A program made the translations under genes and the position numbers. From assembly GCA_027296055.1 (NCBI GenBank), contig JAPUJT010000139.1, forward strand, positions 1 to 35,038: a stretch of 35,038 bases of DNA, given 5' to 3'. Of the stretch, positions 1 through 8,297 are shown piece after piece (within the stretch, counting starts at the first letter, position 1; each line of letters opens with the position of its first letter). A model generated the notes under the pieces. That model did no database searches. It was not told where the DNA came from and saw nothing but the letters and a program-made list of their open reading frames with translations. This stretch comes from Planctomycetota bacterium (GTDB taxonomy: Bacteria > Planctomycetota > JAPUJT01).

Positions 1-1
1 T

Positions 2-355
2 TGGCTCGACACCGTGCTCGACCGGTACGCGGACGTCGGAATGGTCGTGGCGATCACCTTCGCCCACTCGCGGCTGCACCCCGGAAGCCTCACCTGGGTC
101 GGCGGACTCGTGGCCGCGACGGGCTTCATCCTGGCGAGCTACGTCACGAAGGAGTTCGAGATCCGGCATGGCAGGCCGTACCCGAACGACCCCCTGAACC
201 GCCTCAAGCGTCGCGACCTCCGCATCTTCGGCATCTTCATCGGCGCGGTCATCGGTCAGCCATACGCGGCCGTCGTCTCTCTTGGTCTGTTCTCGCACGT
301 TCTTATCGCGGGCATTCTCGTCAAGGGATGGCTCCAGAGATCGGTACGGGTATAG
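2..355 (+). CDS. CDP-alcohol phosphatidyltransferase family protein, C-terminal part (5' end outside window)
   Basis: The reading frame is open from the left edge and ends at TAG 353-355. Its first residues read WLDTVLDRYAD, which fits the last part of the family's metal-binding motif DG(x2)AR(x8)G(x3)D(x3)D: the two aspartates three residues apart are visible, the earlier half lies outside the window. Hydrophobic stretches follow at about residues 13-20, 32-45 and 77-105, as expected for this multi-helix membrane enzyme, and the end is basic (KGWLQRSVRV). Family members join a CDP-activated group to an alcohol (for example glycerol phosphate or inositol phosphate) in phospholipid synthesis at the inner membrane. 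The substrate cannot be told from this fragment. It reads toward the next gene, 72 bases away. Confidence 0.8.
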   Translation, partial: WLDTVLDRYADVGMVVAITFAHSRLHPGSLTWVGGLVAATGFILASYVTKEFEIRHGRPYPNDPLNRLKRRDLRIFGIFIGAVIGQPYAAVVSLGLFSHVLIAGILVKGWLQRSVRV

Positions 356-427
356 CCTCCGGTTGGTTCCTGTCCTCCGCTGAAGTACGGTTGGGTTCGG
401 AGGTGCGTCATAACCCCAACGAGTGAA

Positions 428-718
428 TTGTTCGACGACGGTAGGAAAGCTGCACGGACTCTCCACGACAAGGTCGATGGTGGCCCAGGATGGTACGCGG
501 GTGTAACCAAAAATCCTTACCGAAGGCTATCCGCACACCGAGTAGATCCCGATGGCGACGGCTACGCCTATGCGGAATGTGTGGACTCTGATGTGGCACG
601 CGATGCGGAAGGAATCCTCCACTCTCGGGGCTATGAGGGTGAGACCGGCATCGTAGACGATTCCGCCGGTTGGGTGTATTTCTACGAGATTACCGAGGAG
701 ACCCGAGAAGACTTATAG
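428..718 (+). CDS. Small protein, GIY-YIG-like
   Basis: A 96-residue acidic protein. The stretch WYAGVTKNPYRRLSAHR followed by an alanine/glutamate-rich helix (VARDAEGILHSRGYEG) resembles the small GIY-YIG-type family in which Y-x-G-I/V-T is followed by R-R-L-x-x-H and an E in the helix. This is a recognition from pattern only, and the classical catalytic tyrosine pair is not complete, so nuclease activity is not implied. The start is uncertain. TTG 428 is the first usual start in frame. A good GGAGGTG ribosome-binding sequence sits at 399-405, too far upstream for TTG 428 but 4 bases from an in-frame ATA at 410, so translation may begin earlier. It stands alone between the lipid enzyme and the Bat operon. 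Confidence 0.6.
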   Translation: MFDDGRKAARTLHDKVDGGPGWYAGVTKNPYRRLSAHRVDPDGDGYAYAECVDSDVARDAEGILHSRGYEGETGIVDDSAGWVYFYEITEETREDL

Positions 719-779
719 CGCATCAGCACCGGAAACCCCGTCGGCAAGCCGGCTCGATTCAGAGGGTATGAGTGTCCAT

Positions 780-810
780 CGATGCCCGGGCATCGGAGCC
801 CATGATGGGC
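780..810. repeat. Two adjacent short palindromes in the gap before the Bat operon
   Basis: CGATGCCCGGGCATCG at 780-795 is a perfect 16-base palindrome. It is followed at 797-809 by GCCCAT-G-ATGGGC-type arms. They lie in the 300-base gap (719-1018) between the GIY-YIG-like gene and moxR. There is no T-run behind them, so a factor-independent terminator is not well supported. They could act as a weak terminator or a protein-binding site. I see no clear sigma-70 promoter in the rest of the gap. Confidence 0.3.
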
Positions 811-1018
811 GCTAACGCCGGGCTGGGGCGGAAGGGACGGGCTCGACAGCCCCCCGATCCCCGATTGTAATCCGCCGGGATCACGATACTCTGAGCCATA
901 TTCTGATTCATTGGCGCATCCGGAGTCTTCCCCCTCGGGGACTGACCTCATTCCAAGACCGAGACGACCCCCTTCCCCGGCGCGGGGGGAGGTCACATCC
1001 GAACAACAAGGAGCGATC

Positions 1019-2005
1019 ATGTCGGGTGTCCAGGCGGAAGAGGGGATCGCAGCCTTTCAGCAGAAGTTCGCGACCCTCCAGGCAGAGGTGAGCAAGGTCC
1101 TGGTGGGTCAGGAGAAGATGCTCCACCGGCTCCTCCTTGTTCTCCTGGCGGATGGCCACGTCCTCCTCGAGGGGGTGCCGGGCCTCGCCAAGACGCTCGC
1201 CGTCCGTACCCTGGCCAATTGCATCGACACCGGCTTCTCCCGCATCCAGTTCACCCCGGATATGCTGCCCGCCGACATCACCGGGACGCAGGTCTTCCAC
1301 CCGAGGGAGGGGACATACTCCGTCAAGAAGGGCCCGGTGTTCAGCAACTTGATCCTCGCCGACGAGATCAACCGAGCGCCCGCCAAGGTCCAGGCGGCCC
1401 TCCTCGAGGCAATGCAGGAGCGCCAGGTCACGATCGGCGACGAGACCCTCCCCCTCCCGGAGCCGTTCCTTGTCCTGGCGACCCAGAACCCGATCGAGCA
1501 GGAGGGGACGTATCCCCTTCCCGAGGCGCAACTCGACCGCTTCATGGTGAAGGTCCTCGTGGGGTACCCCAGCAAGGACGAGGAGGTCAAGGTGATCGAT
1601 CGGATGGCGGCAAGCGCCGTACCGCCGCCTACCTCCCGCGTCCTCGGCCCGGCGGAGATCCTCGAGGCCCGGACCGTTGCCCGCAAGATCTTCGTGGATG
1701 ACAAGGTCAAGCGGTACGTCGTCGACCTCGTCCACTCGACCCGGGACCCCGCGGCGGCGGGCCTCCCCGAGGTCGTACCCCTGGTGGAGAATGGAGCCTC
1801 CCCGCGCGCGTCGATCTACCTGATCCAGCTCGCCAAGGCCTCTGCTCTCCTCGAGGGCCGGAACTACGTGACGCCCCACGACGTCAAGTCGATCGCCCCC
1901 GACGTCCTCCGCCATCGGCTGATGCTCACCTACGAGGCGGAGGCGGAGGAGCGGACCCCCGATGACATCATCCGCATCATCCTGGAAAACGTGGAAGTGC
2001 CCTGA
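1019..2005 (+). CDS. MoxR-type AAA+ ATPase, first gene of the Bat operon
   Basis: A 328-residue AAA+ ATPase of the MoxR family, of usual length. The Walker A motif GVPGLAKT is at residues 52-59, Walker B ILADEI at 112-117, sensor-1 region ATQNP at 154-158, and the LDRF segment with a conserved arginine at 172-175. ATG 1019 is preceded by AAGGAG at 1008-1013, so this start is preferred over the upstream TTG 911 in the same frame. MoxR proteins work as chaperone-like ATPases for partners carrying vWA domains, inserting metal cofactors or remodelling complexes. Here it opens a seven-gene operon with DUF58 and Bat proteins, the standard setting of the family, and is probably cytoplasmic. The next gene begins five bases after its stop. 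Confidence 0.97.
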   Translation: MSGVQAEEGIAAFQQKFATLQAEVSKVLVGQEKMLHRLLLVLLADGHVLLEGVPGLAKTLAVRTLANCIDTGFSRIQFTPDMLPADITGTQVFHPREGTYSVKKGPVFSNLILADEINRAPAKVQAALLEAMQERQVTIGDETLPLPEPFLVLATQNPIEQEGTYPLPEAQLDRFMVKVLVGYPSKDEEVKVIDRMAASAVPPPTSRVLGPAEILEARTVARKIFVDDKVKRYVVDLVHSTRDPAAAGLPEVVPLVENGASPRASIYLIQLAKASALLEGRNYVTPHDVKSIAPDVLRHRLMLTYEAEAEERTPDDIIRIILENVEVP

Positions 2006-2010
2006 GCGAG

Positions 2011-2961
2011 ATGCTGACCTCCGAGATCCTCCGACAGGTAAAGCGCATCGAGGTACGGACGGGCCGCCAGGTGGCGGACGTCCTCGCCGGAGAATACCTC
2101 TCAGTCTTCAAGGGCCGCGGGATGGAGTTCGACGAGGTCCGCCCGTACATCCCCGGCGATGACGTCCGCACTATCGACTGGAACGTCACCGCCCGTACCG
2201 GCTCGCCCTACGTCAAGCGCTACGTCGACGAGCGTCAACTCACCGTCGTCCTCCTCGTCGATCTGAGCGCCTCACTCGACTTCGGCTCCGCCGACCGATC
2301 AAAAAAGGAGGCGGCCGCGGAGCTCTCCGCCCTTATCGCCTTCTCGGCGATCCGGAACGACGACAAGGTGGGCCTCCTCCTCTTCCATGGGGAGACGGAG
2401 AAGTACATCCCGCCGAGGAAGGGCCAGCGACATGCCCTTCGTGTCGTCCGCGAGGTCCTCGCCCGCGGCTCGGACGAGGCCGAGCCGGGGCGGCCTCGCG
2501 GCCCCCGGGGTCTTCGCTGGATCCGCCGGCGGCCCCCCGACCCGCGGAAGGCCACGCGAATCGGCGACGCCGTGGAATTCTTTCGGAACGTCCTGCCCCG
2601 GCGTGCCGTGGTCTTCGTCGTCTCCGATTTCCTCGACGATGATTACCTGGTCCCACTGCGCCATGCCAACAGGAGGCACGATGTGATCGCCGTCCTGATC
2701 ACCGACCGTCGCGAGCAGACTCCTGTGAATGCAGGGATCCTCACCCTGCAGGACCCCGAGACGGGGCGGCTCTCGGTGGTGGACACCGCCTCCTCCGCCT
2801 GGCGAGAGGCCGCGCGAGAGCGGGCACGGGATCGGGTCGATTCCCTCCGGGCGGAACTCCTCTCGTCGGGGATGGATCTCGTGCAGATCGACGCGGCCGA
2901 ATCGGTCGTGGATCCGCTCGTCGCTTTCTTCCGGATGCGCCAGAGGAGGATGCGCCATTGA
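2011..2961 (+). CDS. DUF58 domain protein (vWA-like)
   Basis: A 316-residue soluble protein with the DUF58 signature PGDDVRTIDWNVTAR at residues 48-62. A degenerate vWA fold follows: VDLSAS at 83-88 is the metal-ion-dependent adhesion site (MIDAS) type motif D-x-S-x-S. The partner aspartate region VVSDFLDDD is further along at about 208-216. DUF58 proteins are nearly always encoded beside MoxR and are thought to be its direct clients or adaptors. ATG 2011 lies five bases after the moxR stop. A proline/arginine-rich insertion at about residues 154-175 (PGRPRGPRGLRW and following) is longer than in many relatives. Its end overlaps the next start by four bases, pointing to translational coupling. 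Confidence 0.95.
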   Translation: MLTSEILRQVKRIEVRTGRQVADVLAGEYLSVFKGRGMEFDEVRPYIPGDDVRTIDWNVTARTGSPYVKRYVDERQLTVVLLVDLSASLDFGSADRSKKEAAAELSALIAFSAIRNDDKVGLLLFHGETEKYIPPRKGQRHALRVVREVLARGSDEAEPGRPRGPRGLRWIRRRPPDPRKATRIGDAVEFFRNVLPRRAVVFVVSDFLDDDYLVPLRHANRRHDVIAVLITDRREQTPVNAGILTLQDPETGRLSVVDTASSAWREAARERARDRVDSLRAELLSSGMDLVQIDAAESVVDPLVAFFRMRQRRMRH

Positions 2962-4000
2962 GCCGGGCTTCAAGCAAGGCGTGCCTCGTCATCGTCATCG
3001 GGCTCTTGGCGGCGCCCGGTGCCTGCGGTGCCGAGAAATCCGCGGCGATCGCCGGGGAGACCGAAGGGGTGCCGGCCTATGAGGCCATCGTCCGTACGAC
3101 GACGGTGGGTCCCGTCACGGCGAACGTCACCCTCGCCCCCGCCGCCCCGACACTGGGGGACCCCATCCGGCTCGTCCTCGAGGTGACCGCCGAGGCGCAC
3201 GTGGAGGTCCAGATGCCGGCGTTCGGGGAGGCCCTGGGGCGCTTCGAGATCGTCGATTTCACCCCGAGGCGACGGACCACGCCGGACGGCAGGACCACGG
3301 CGATCCAGGAATATACCCTCGAGACGCCGATGAGCGGGCCGCAGGTCCTCCCGCCCCTGCGCGTGGAGTTCCGCGACCGGAGGTCATCTCGACCGGGGGA
3401 CGCCGACCCCGACGAGATCCACGAACTGCTGACCGAGAAGGTCTCCTTCGAGGTGGCCTCCGTCCTCACCGGGGGGGCCGTCTCGGAAGAGCTGAGGCCG
3501 GCGCGCGGCCGGCTCTCGCCCCTCGCCCCTCCCCCCCCCGACCGCTGGCCGTGGGCCCTGGCCGTGGGCATTGCCCTCGCCGTCTCGACCCCGCTGGCGG
3601 TTCTGGCGATCCGCCGATGGATCCGACACCGCCGGCGGCGGACGGCGTTCGACGTGGCGATCGCCCGTATCGCCTCCCTCGATGCCCGCGGGGCCCCCAG
3701 CCCCGAGGAGAGCGATGCATGGTACGTCGAGCTCTCCGGGATCGTCCGGCGCTACCTCGAAGATCGGTACGCCCTGCGCGCCCCGGAGCGGACGACCGAG
3801 GAGTTCCTGCGCGAGGCGGGCCGATTCCGGGGCCTCCGGCAGGAGCACCGGACGCTCCTGCGCGTCTTCCTTCAGGGGTGCGATCGGGTCAAGTTCGCCG
3901 CCTACCTCCCCCGTGAGGACGAATCGAGGGAGGCGATGCAGAAGGCGAGAAGCTTCCTCGAAGAGACGCGGGAGGGCGCCCCCCTCCTGGTGGAGGTCTG

Positions 4001-4001
<1 letters not shown>
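2958..4001 (+). CDS. DUF4381-like membrane protein of the Bat operon
   Basis: A 347-residue protein starting at TTG 2958 (TTGA overlap with the DUF58 stop). The ribosome-binding site GAGGAGG at 2943-2949 supports this start. It has an N-terminal signal sequence (residues about 8-24, AAPGACGA), then a periplasmic beta-rich domain at about 45-175, one transmembrane helix at about 197-219, an RHRRRR stop-transfer stretch, and a cytoplasmic helical tail at about 228-330. The arrangement of a beta domain, one helix and a conserved helical C-terminus (YVELSGIVRRYLEDRY) is that of the DUF4381-type or oxygen-tolerance-like genes between DUF58 and batA. It probably docks the vWA proteins at the membrane; its molecular function is unknown. 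The next start overlaps its stop by one base. Confidence 0.85.
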
Positions 4002-5022
<1,021 letters not shown>

Positions 5023-5026
<4 letters not shown>

Positions 5027-6051
5027 TCGACTGGGAGTTCCTGCACCCCGAATGGGGCCGCCTCCTCTGGGCCGCCGCCGGGATACTGATCTTCCTCGCC
5101 TGGCGGCAGACTCAGGGCCGTGAGGTTCTCGGGCGATTCCTCGACGCCCCGATGCTTCGCCGGCTCACCCGTCGCCCCTCGCGCCTCTGGCGCGGGACCG
5201 AACTCCTCCTCGCCGGCGTCGCCTCGCTTCTCGCGATCCTCGTACTCATGAGGCCGCAGACGCCCGCCGCTACCGAGGTGACCTGGGCGCGAGAGGCATC
5301 CGCCGAAGTGATGGTCCTCCTCGACGTCTCCCGAAGCATGCTGGCGGAGGACGCCGCCCCGAACCGCCTCGAGCGTGCCAAGGCGGAGCTACGCGACCTC
5401 GCCCGGTCCCTCGTCGGCCACCGCATCGGACTCACCGTCTTCGCCGGGCACGCCGCCGTCGTGTGTCCCTTGACCCCGGATCACGGCTTCTTCCACCTCG
5501 TCCTCGACAGCGTGGGGCCGGACACCGTCTCCCGCGGCGGCAGCCGGATCGGCGATGCGATCCGCAGGGCGGTCCGCGGCTTCCCTACGGGACCCGGCGC
5601 CAAGCTGATCCTCCTGGTGACCGACGGCGAGGATCACGACAGCTACCCGGTCGAGGCGGCGAAGGCCGCCCTCGAGCAGGGGATCCGGATCGTGGCGATC
5701 GGCTTCGGCGACGAGGGGGGGAGCGAGATCCCGATCGTGGACGCCGAGACCGGGGCGCGCACGACCCTGAAGGACCGGCTGGGGAACGTCGTGCGGTCGC
5801 GGCTGGATGGGGAGACGCTGCGCGAGATCGCCCTCACGACGGAGGGGGCGTACGTCCCCGCCGGCGTCGGGGTCCTCGACCTCGAGCCGATCGTGAGCAA
5901 GCACATCGCCCCCCTCCTCCGAGACACGGAACCCGCCGTCACGCGGGCCGTCCGCGCCGAGCGATACCAGGGCCTCCTCCTCGGGGCCCTCGTCGCCCTG
6001 CTTGGCGGGACGTTGCTGGGCGCCGAGGGGTCGCGGAGGAGCGCCTCATGA
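5023..6051 (+). CDS. batB: BatB-like vWA domain membrane protein
   Basis: A 342-residue protein. The start is set at GTG 5023, which overlaps the batA stop (GTGA) and has GAGGAGG five bases upstream at 5011-5017. The in-frame GTG at 4978 would add 15 residues inside batA and lacks such a site. It has helices at about residues 11-27 and 59-77, a MIDAS motif DVSRS at 101-105, a second metal-site region with RGGSRIGDAI, LLVTDGEDHD, and a C-terminal helix near 320-335. It is the second of the paired vWA proteins of the Bat system and probably forms a heteromer with BatA. It overlaps the next gene by four bases (ATGA). Confidence 0.93.
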
Positions 6052-8297
6052 TTCCCGTCGGCCGACTTGCCCTCGGCATCCTGCTCATGATCGTCCCGGC
6101 GCCTCCCGACGATGACCGCACCCCGCGGGAGAGGTACAACGCGGCCCTCGAAGCCCTCGAGCTTGGAGAGATCGATGCCGCCGAGGAGGGGTTCGCCGAT
6201 GCCCGGGACCGCGCTGGCCCCGACCCCGAGCTCCGCTTTCGCTCGTCGTACAACCTCGGGATGACGTTCGGTGCCCGCGCCGACGAGGTCGATCCGGAGG
6301 ATGCCGAGGGGGTGATCGAGGCCTTGCGCCAGTCGGCGGCCTGGTTCCGGGACACCGTGCGCCTACGCCCGGGCGACGCCGACGCCCGCACGAATCTCGA
6401 GCTGGTCCTCCGTCGGATCCAGGCCCTCGCCGATCGGATGAACCAGGGCCGCAACAGCCTCGAAGCCCGGCTCGACCGCCTGATCGAGGATCAGCGCTCC
6501 CTCCGGGACTCGATCCGGAACCTCATCCTGCAGGTGCAGGCCGCCGGGGCCTCCGCCGAGCCGATCGGGAAGGAGGAAGCCTTCCGGTCGGCCGCCTCCT
6601 GGCAGCGGACCCTCCTCGCCGACGCCGACTCCCTGGCTGGTTCGGCGGGGAATGAGCTGGGAGCCCTCCAGTCGAAGGCGGAGGAGGAGCGGACCGACGC
6701 TGATAGGGTCCGGATGGCCCAACTCGGAAACCTCGACTTCCATCTCCGACCGGCGCGCGAGCGGATGGCCGACGCCCGAGTCGTCCTCCGGAAGCTCCAG
6801 GGAGAGAGCGCCCACCGGAAGGCGGACGAGGCCCTGCGCCGGCTGAAGCGGGCCCGCGAGCAGCTCCTCGATCCGGTCACCGTCCTCCGGTCGATCCTCC
6901 AGGACCAGGTCGTGATCCTCTCCGGCGCCGACGCCCTCGCCCGGGCGGAGGCCCCGGTGATCGGGACCGGGATGGAGGACGAGCCGGCCGCGCCCCCGGC
7001 CTGGCTCCACCCGGGATATCTGCACGACCTCCAGGAGAGCGCACGGCAGAGGACCGGGGAGGTGCACCTCCGGTTTGAGGCGGCGACATCCGAGGGGCCC
7101 ACCGAAGAGGCCGAGGACGTCCCGGAGGACAGACAGACCCGGCGGCTCCTTCAGGCGGCGACCGAGGCGGTCCCCCACCTGCGGGCGGCGCTCAATTCGA
7201 TGGCGGGATCATCCGTTGCGTTCAAAGGGGAGCGCCCGGCGGAATCGATCCCCCATCAGAGGGAGGCCCTCCTCGCCCTGGCCCGGGCGATCGAACGGTT
7301 CAGCGGGATCCGCGAGCTGATCGAGATCGTCCACGCCGACCAACACGTGATGGTCGCCCTCCTCACGCCGCCGGGTGATGATGACGAGGACCCCTCCCTA
7401 CAAGAGGAGATGACGACAGAGGAGCGGGCCGGCCGGATCGATGAGTCGGTCCGGCGGAATGTCGAGCGTCTCGGCCGGCTGAAGACACTGTTCGAGGACG
7501 AGGTGGCCTCCATCGAGGAGTCGGTCCCTGATGGCGCCCCCGACGAGGACGATGCCGAGGAGGCTCGGCGGAGGATCGAGCAGCAGCGGGATTTGTTTCG
7601 CCTCGGCGAGGTGGAGCGCTCGGGCGCCGCCGAGGCCCTCGGGCGCGTCGACGTGAAGGATGAAGATCGGGCCGAAGGGCACCTCGCCGCGGCAACCGAA
7701 GCGCTCGACCACATCAAGGCCCTCCGCCGCCTCTTTTACTCGATTGTGGAGCACCTAGAGGAGCTGATCCGGGAGCAATCGGAGACCCACGACAGGTCCG
7801 GCTCGGCCGCGGCCGAACTGGATCAAGAGAAGCGCGGGGTCCTCCTCGGACCTCTGGGCGAGGCGCAGGGCCGCCATGAGACCAAGGCTCTGACGATCGC
7901 CTCCGCCCTCCAGGAACAGTCCGAGCATGGGGCCGGGACACCCGCACCGAGCGGTCAGGACCCATCGGCCAGGTTCGCCCAGGCGGCGGAGGAGATCACC
8001 AAGGCGGCCGACGCCATGTTCGAGGCCGGCGGCGAGATCAAGAGGGATGACGCCGAGATGGAGGCGGCCCTGGATCATCAAAAGAGGGCCCTCGAGCACC
8101 TCGCCACCGCCCTCGCCCTGCTGAAGCCGCCCGAGCCATCGCAGCAGCAGGATCAACAGCAGGAACAGGACCAGCAGCAGATCTCCCGGGAGCAGGCGGC
8201 GCGCCGACTCCAGGAAGTCCGTGAACGAGAGGCCGACCGGCGGCGCCAGAAGGACGCCAGGAGGTCCGCCTCCGAGTCGGTCGAGAAGGATTGGTGA
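6048..8297 (+). CDS. batC: BatC-like TPR and coiled-coil protein, enlarged
   Basis: A 749-residue protein starting at ATG 6048, inside the batB stop (ATGA), with GGAGGAG just upstream. The N-terminus (MIPVGRLALGILLMIVPAP) is a signal sequence. Residues about 25-120 hold TPR-type helices (ERYNAALEALELGEIDAAEE). The bulk, about 125-700, is highly charged helical sequence likely to form coiled coils. The C-terminus has a glutamine-rich linker and ISREQAARRLQEVREREADR, which resembles the conserved BatC tail. Ordinary BatC proteins are only about 150-300 residues, so this one carries a very long helical insertion. It is probably periplasmic and partners BatA/BatB. The same stretch of DNA is open in the batB-overlapping region upstream, but that part is a shadow of batB. 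Confidence 0.85.
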   Translation: MIPVGRLALGILLMIVPAPPDDDRTPRERYNAALEALELGEIDAAEEGFADARDRAGPDPELRFRSSYNLGMTFGARADEVDPEDAEGVIEALRQSAAWFRDTVRLRPGDADARTNLELVLRRIQALADRMNQGRNSLEARLDRLIEDQRSLRDSIRNLILQVQAAGASAEPIGKEEAFRSAASWQRTLLADADSLAGSAGNELGALQSKAEEERTDADRVRMAQLGNLDFHLRPARERMADARVVLRKLQGESAHRKADEALRRLKRAREQLLDPVTVLRSILQDQVVILSGADALARAEAPVIGTGMEDEPAAPPAWLHPGYLHDLQESARQRTGEVHLRFEAATSEGPTEEAEDVPEDRQTRRLLQAATEAVPHLRAALNSMAGSSVAFKGERPAESIPHQREALLALARAIERFSGIRELIEIVHADQHVMVALLTPPGDDDEDPSLQEEMTTEERAGRIDESVRRNVERLGRLKTLFEDEVASIEESVPDGAPDEDDAEEARRRIEQQRDLFRLGEVERSGAAEALGRVDVKDEDRAEGHLAAATEALDHIKALRRLFYSIVEHLEELIREQSETHDRSGSAAAELDQEKRGVLLGPLGEAQGRHETKALTIASALQEQSEHGAGTPAPSGQDPSARFAQAAEEITKAADAMFEAGGEIKRDDAEMEAALDHQKRALEHLATALALLKPPEPSQQQDQQQEQDQQQISREQAARRLQEVREREADRRRQKDARRSASESVEKDW

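Noticed and set aside
719..830. attC-like GCTAACGCC word after the GIY-YIG-like gene
   Set aside because: There is no matching second box or paired arms. The palindromes there are unrelated to attC layout.
5463..6047. Long open frame running into the batC-like gene from inside batB
   Set aside because: It lies entirely inside batB in another frame and gives an arginine/proline-rich product. The ATG at 6048 with its ribosome-binding site is the true batC start.
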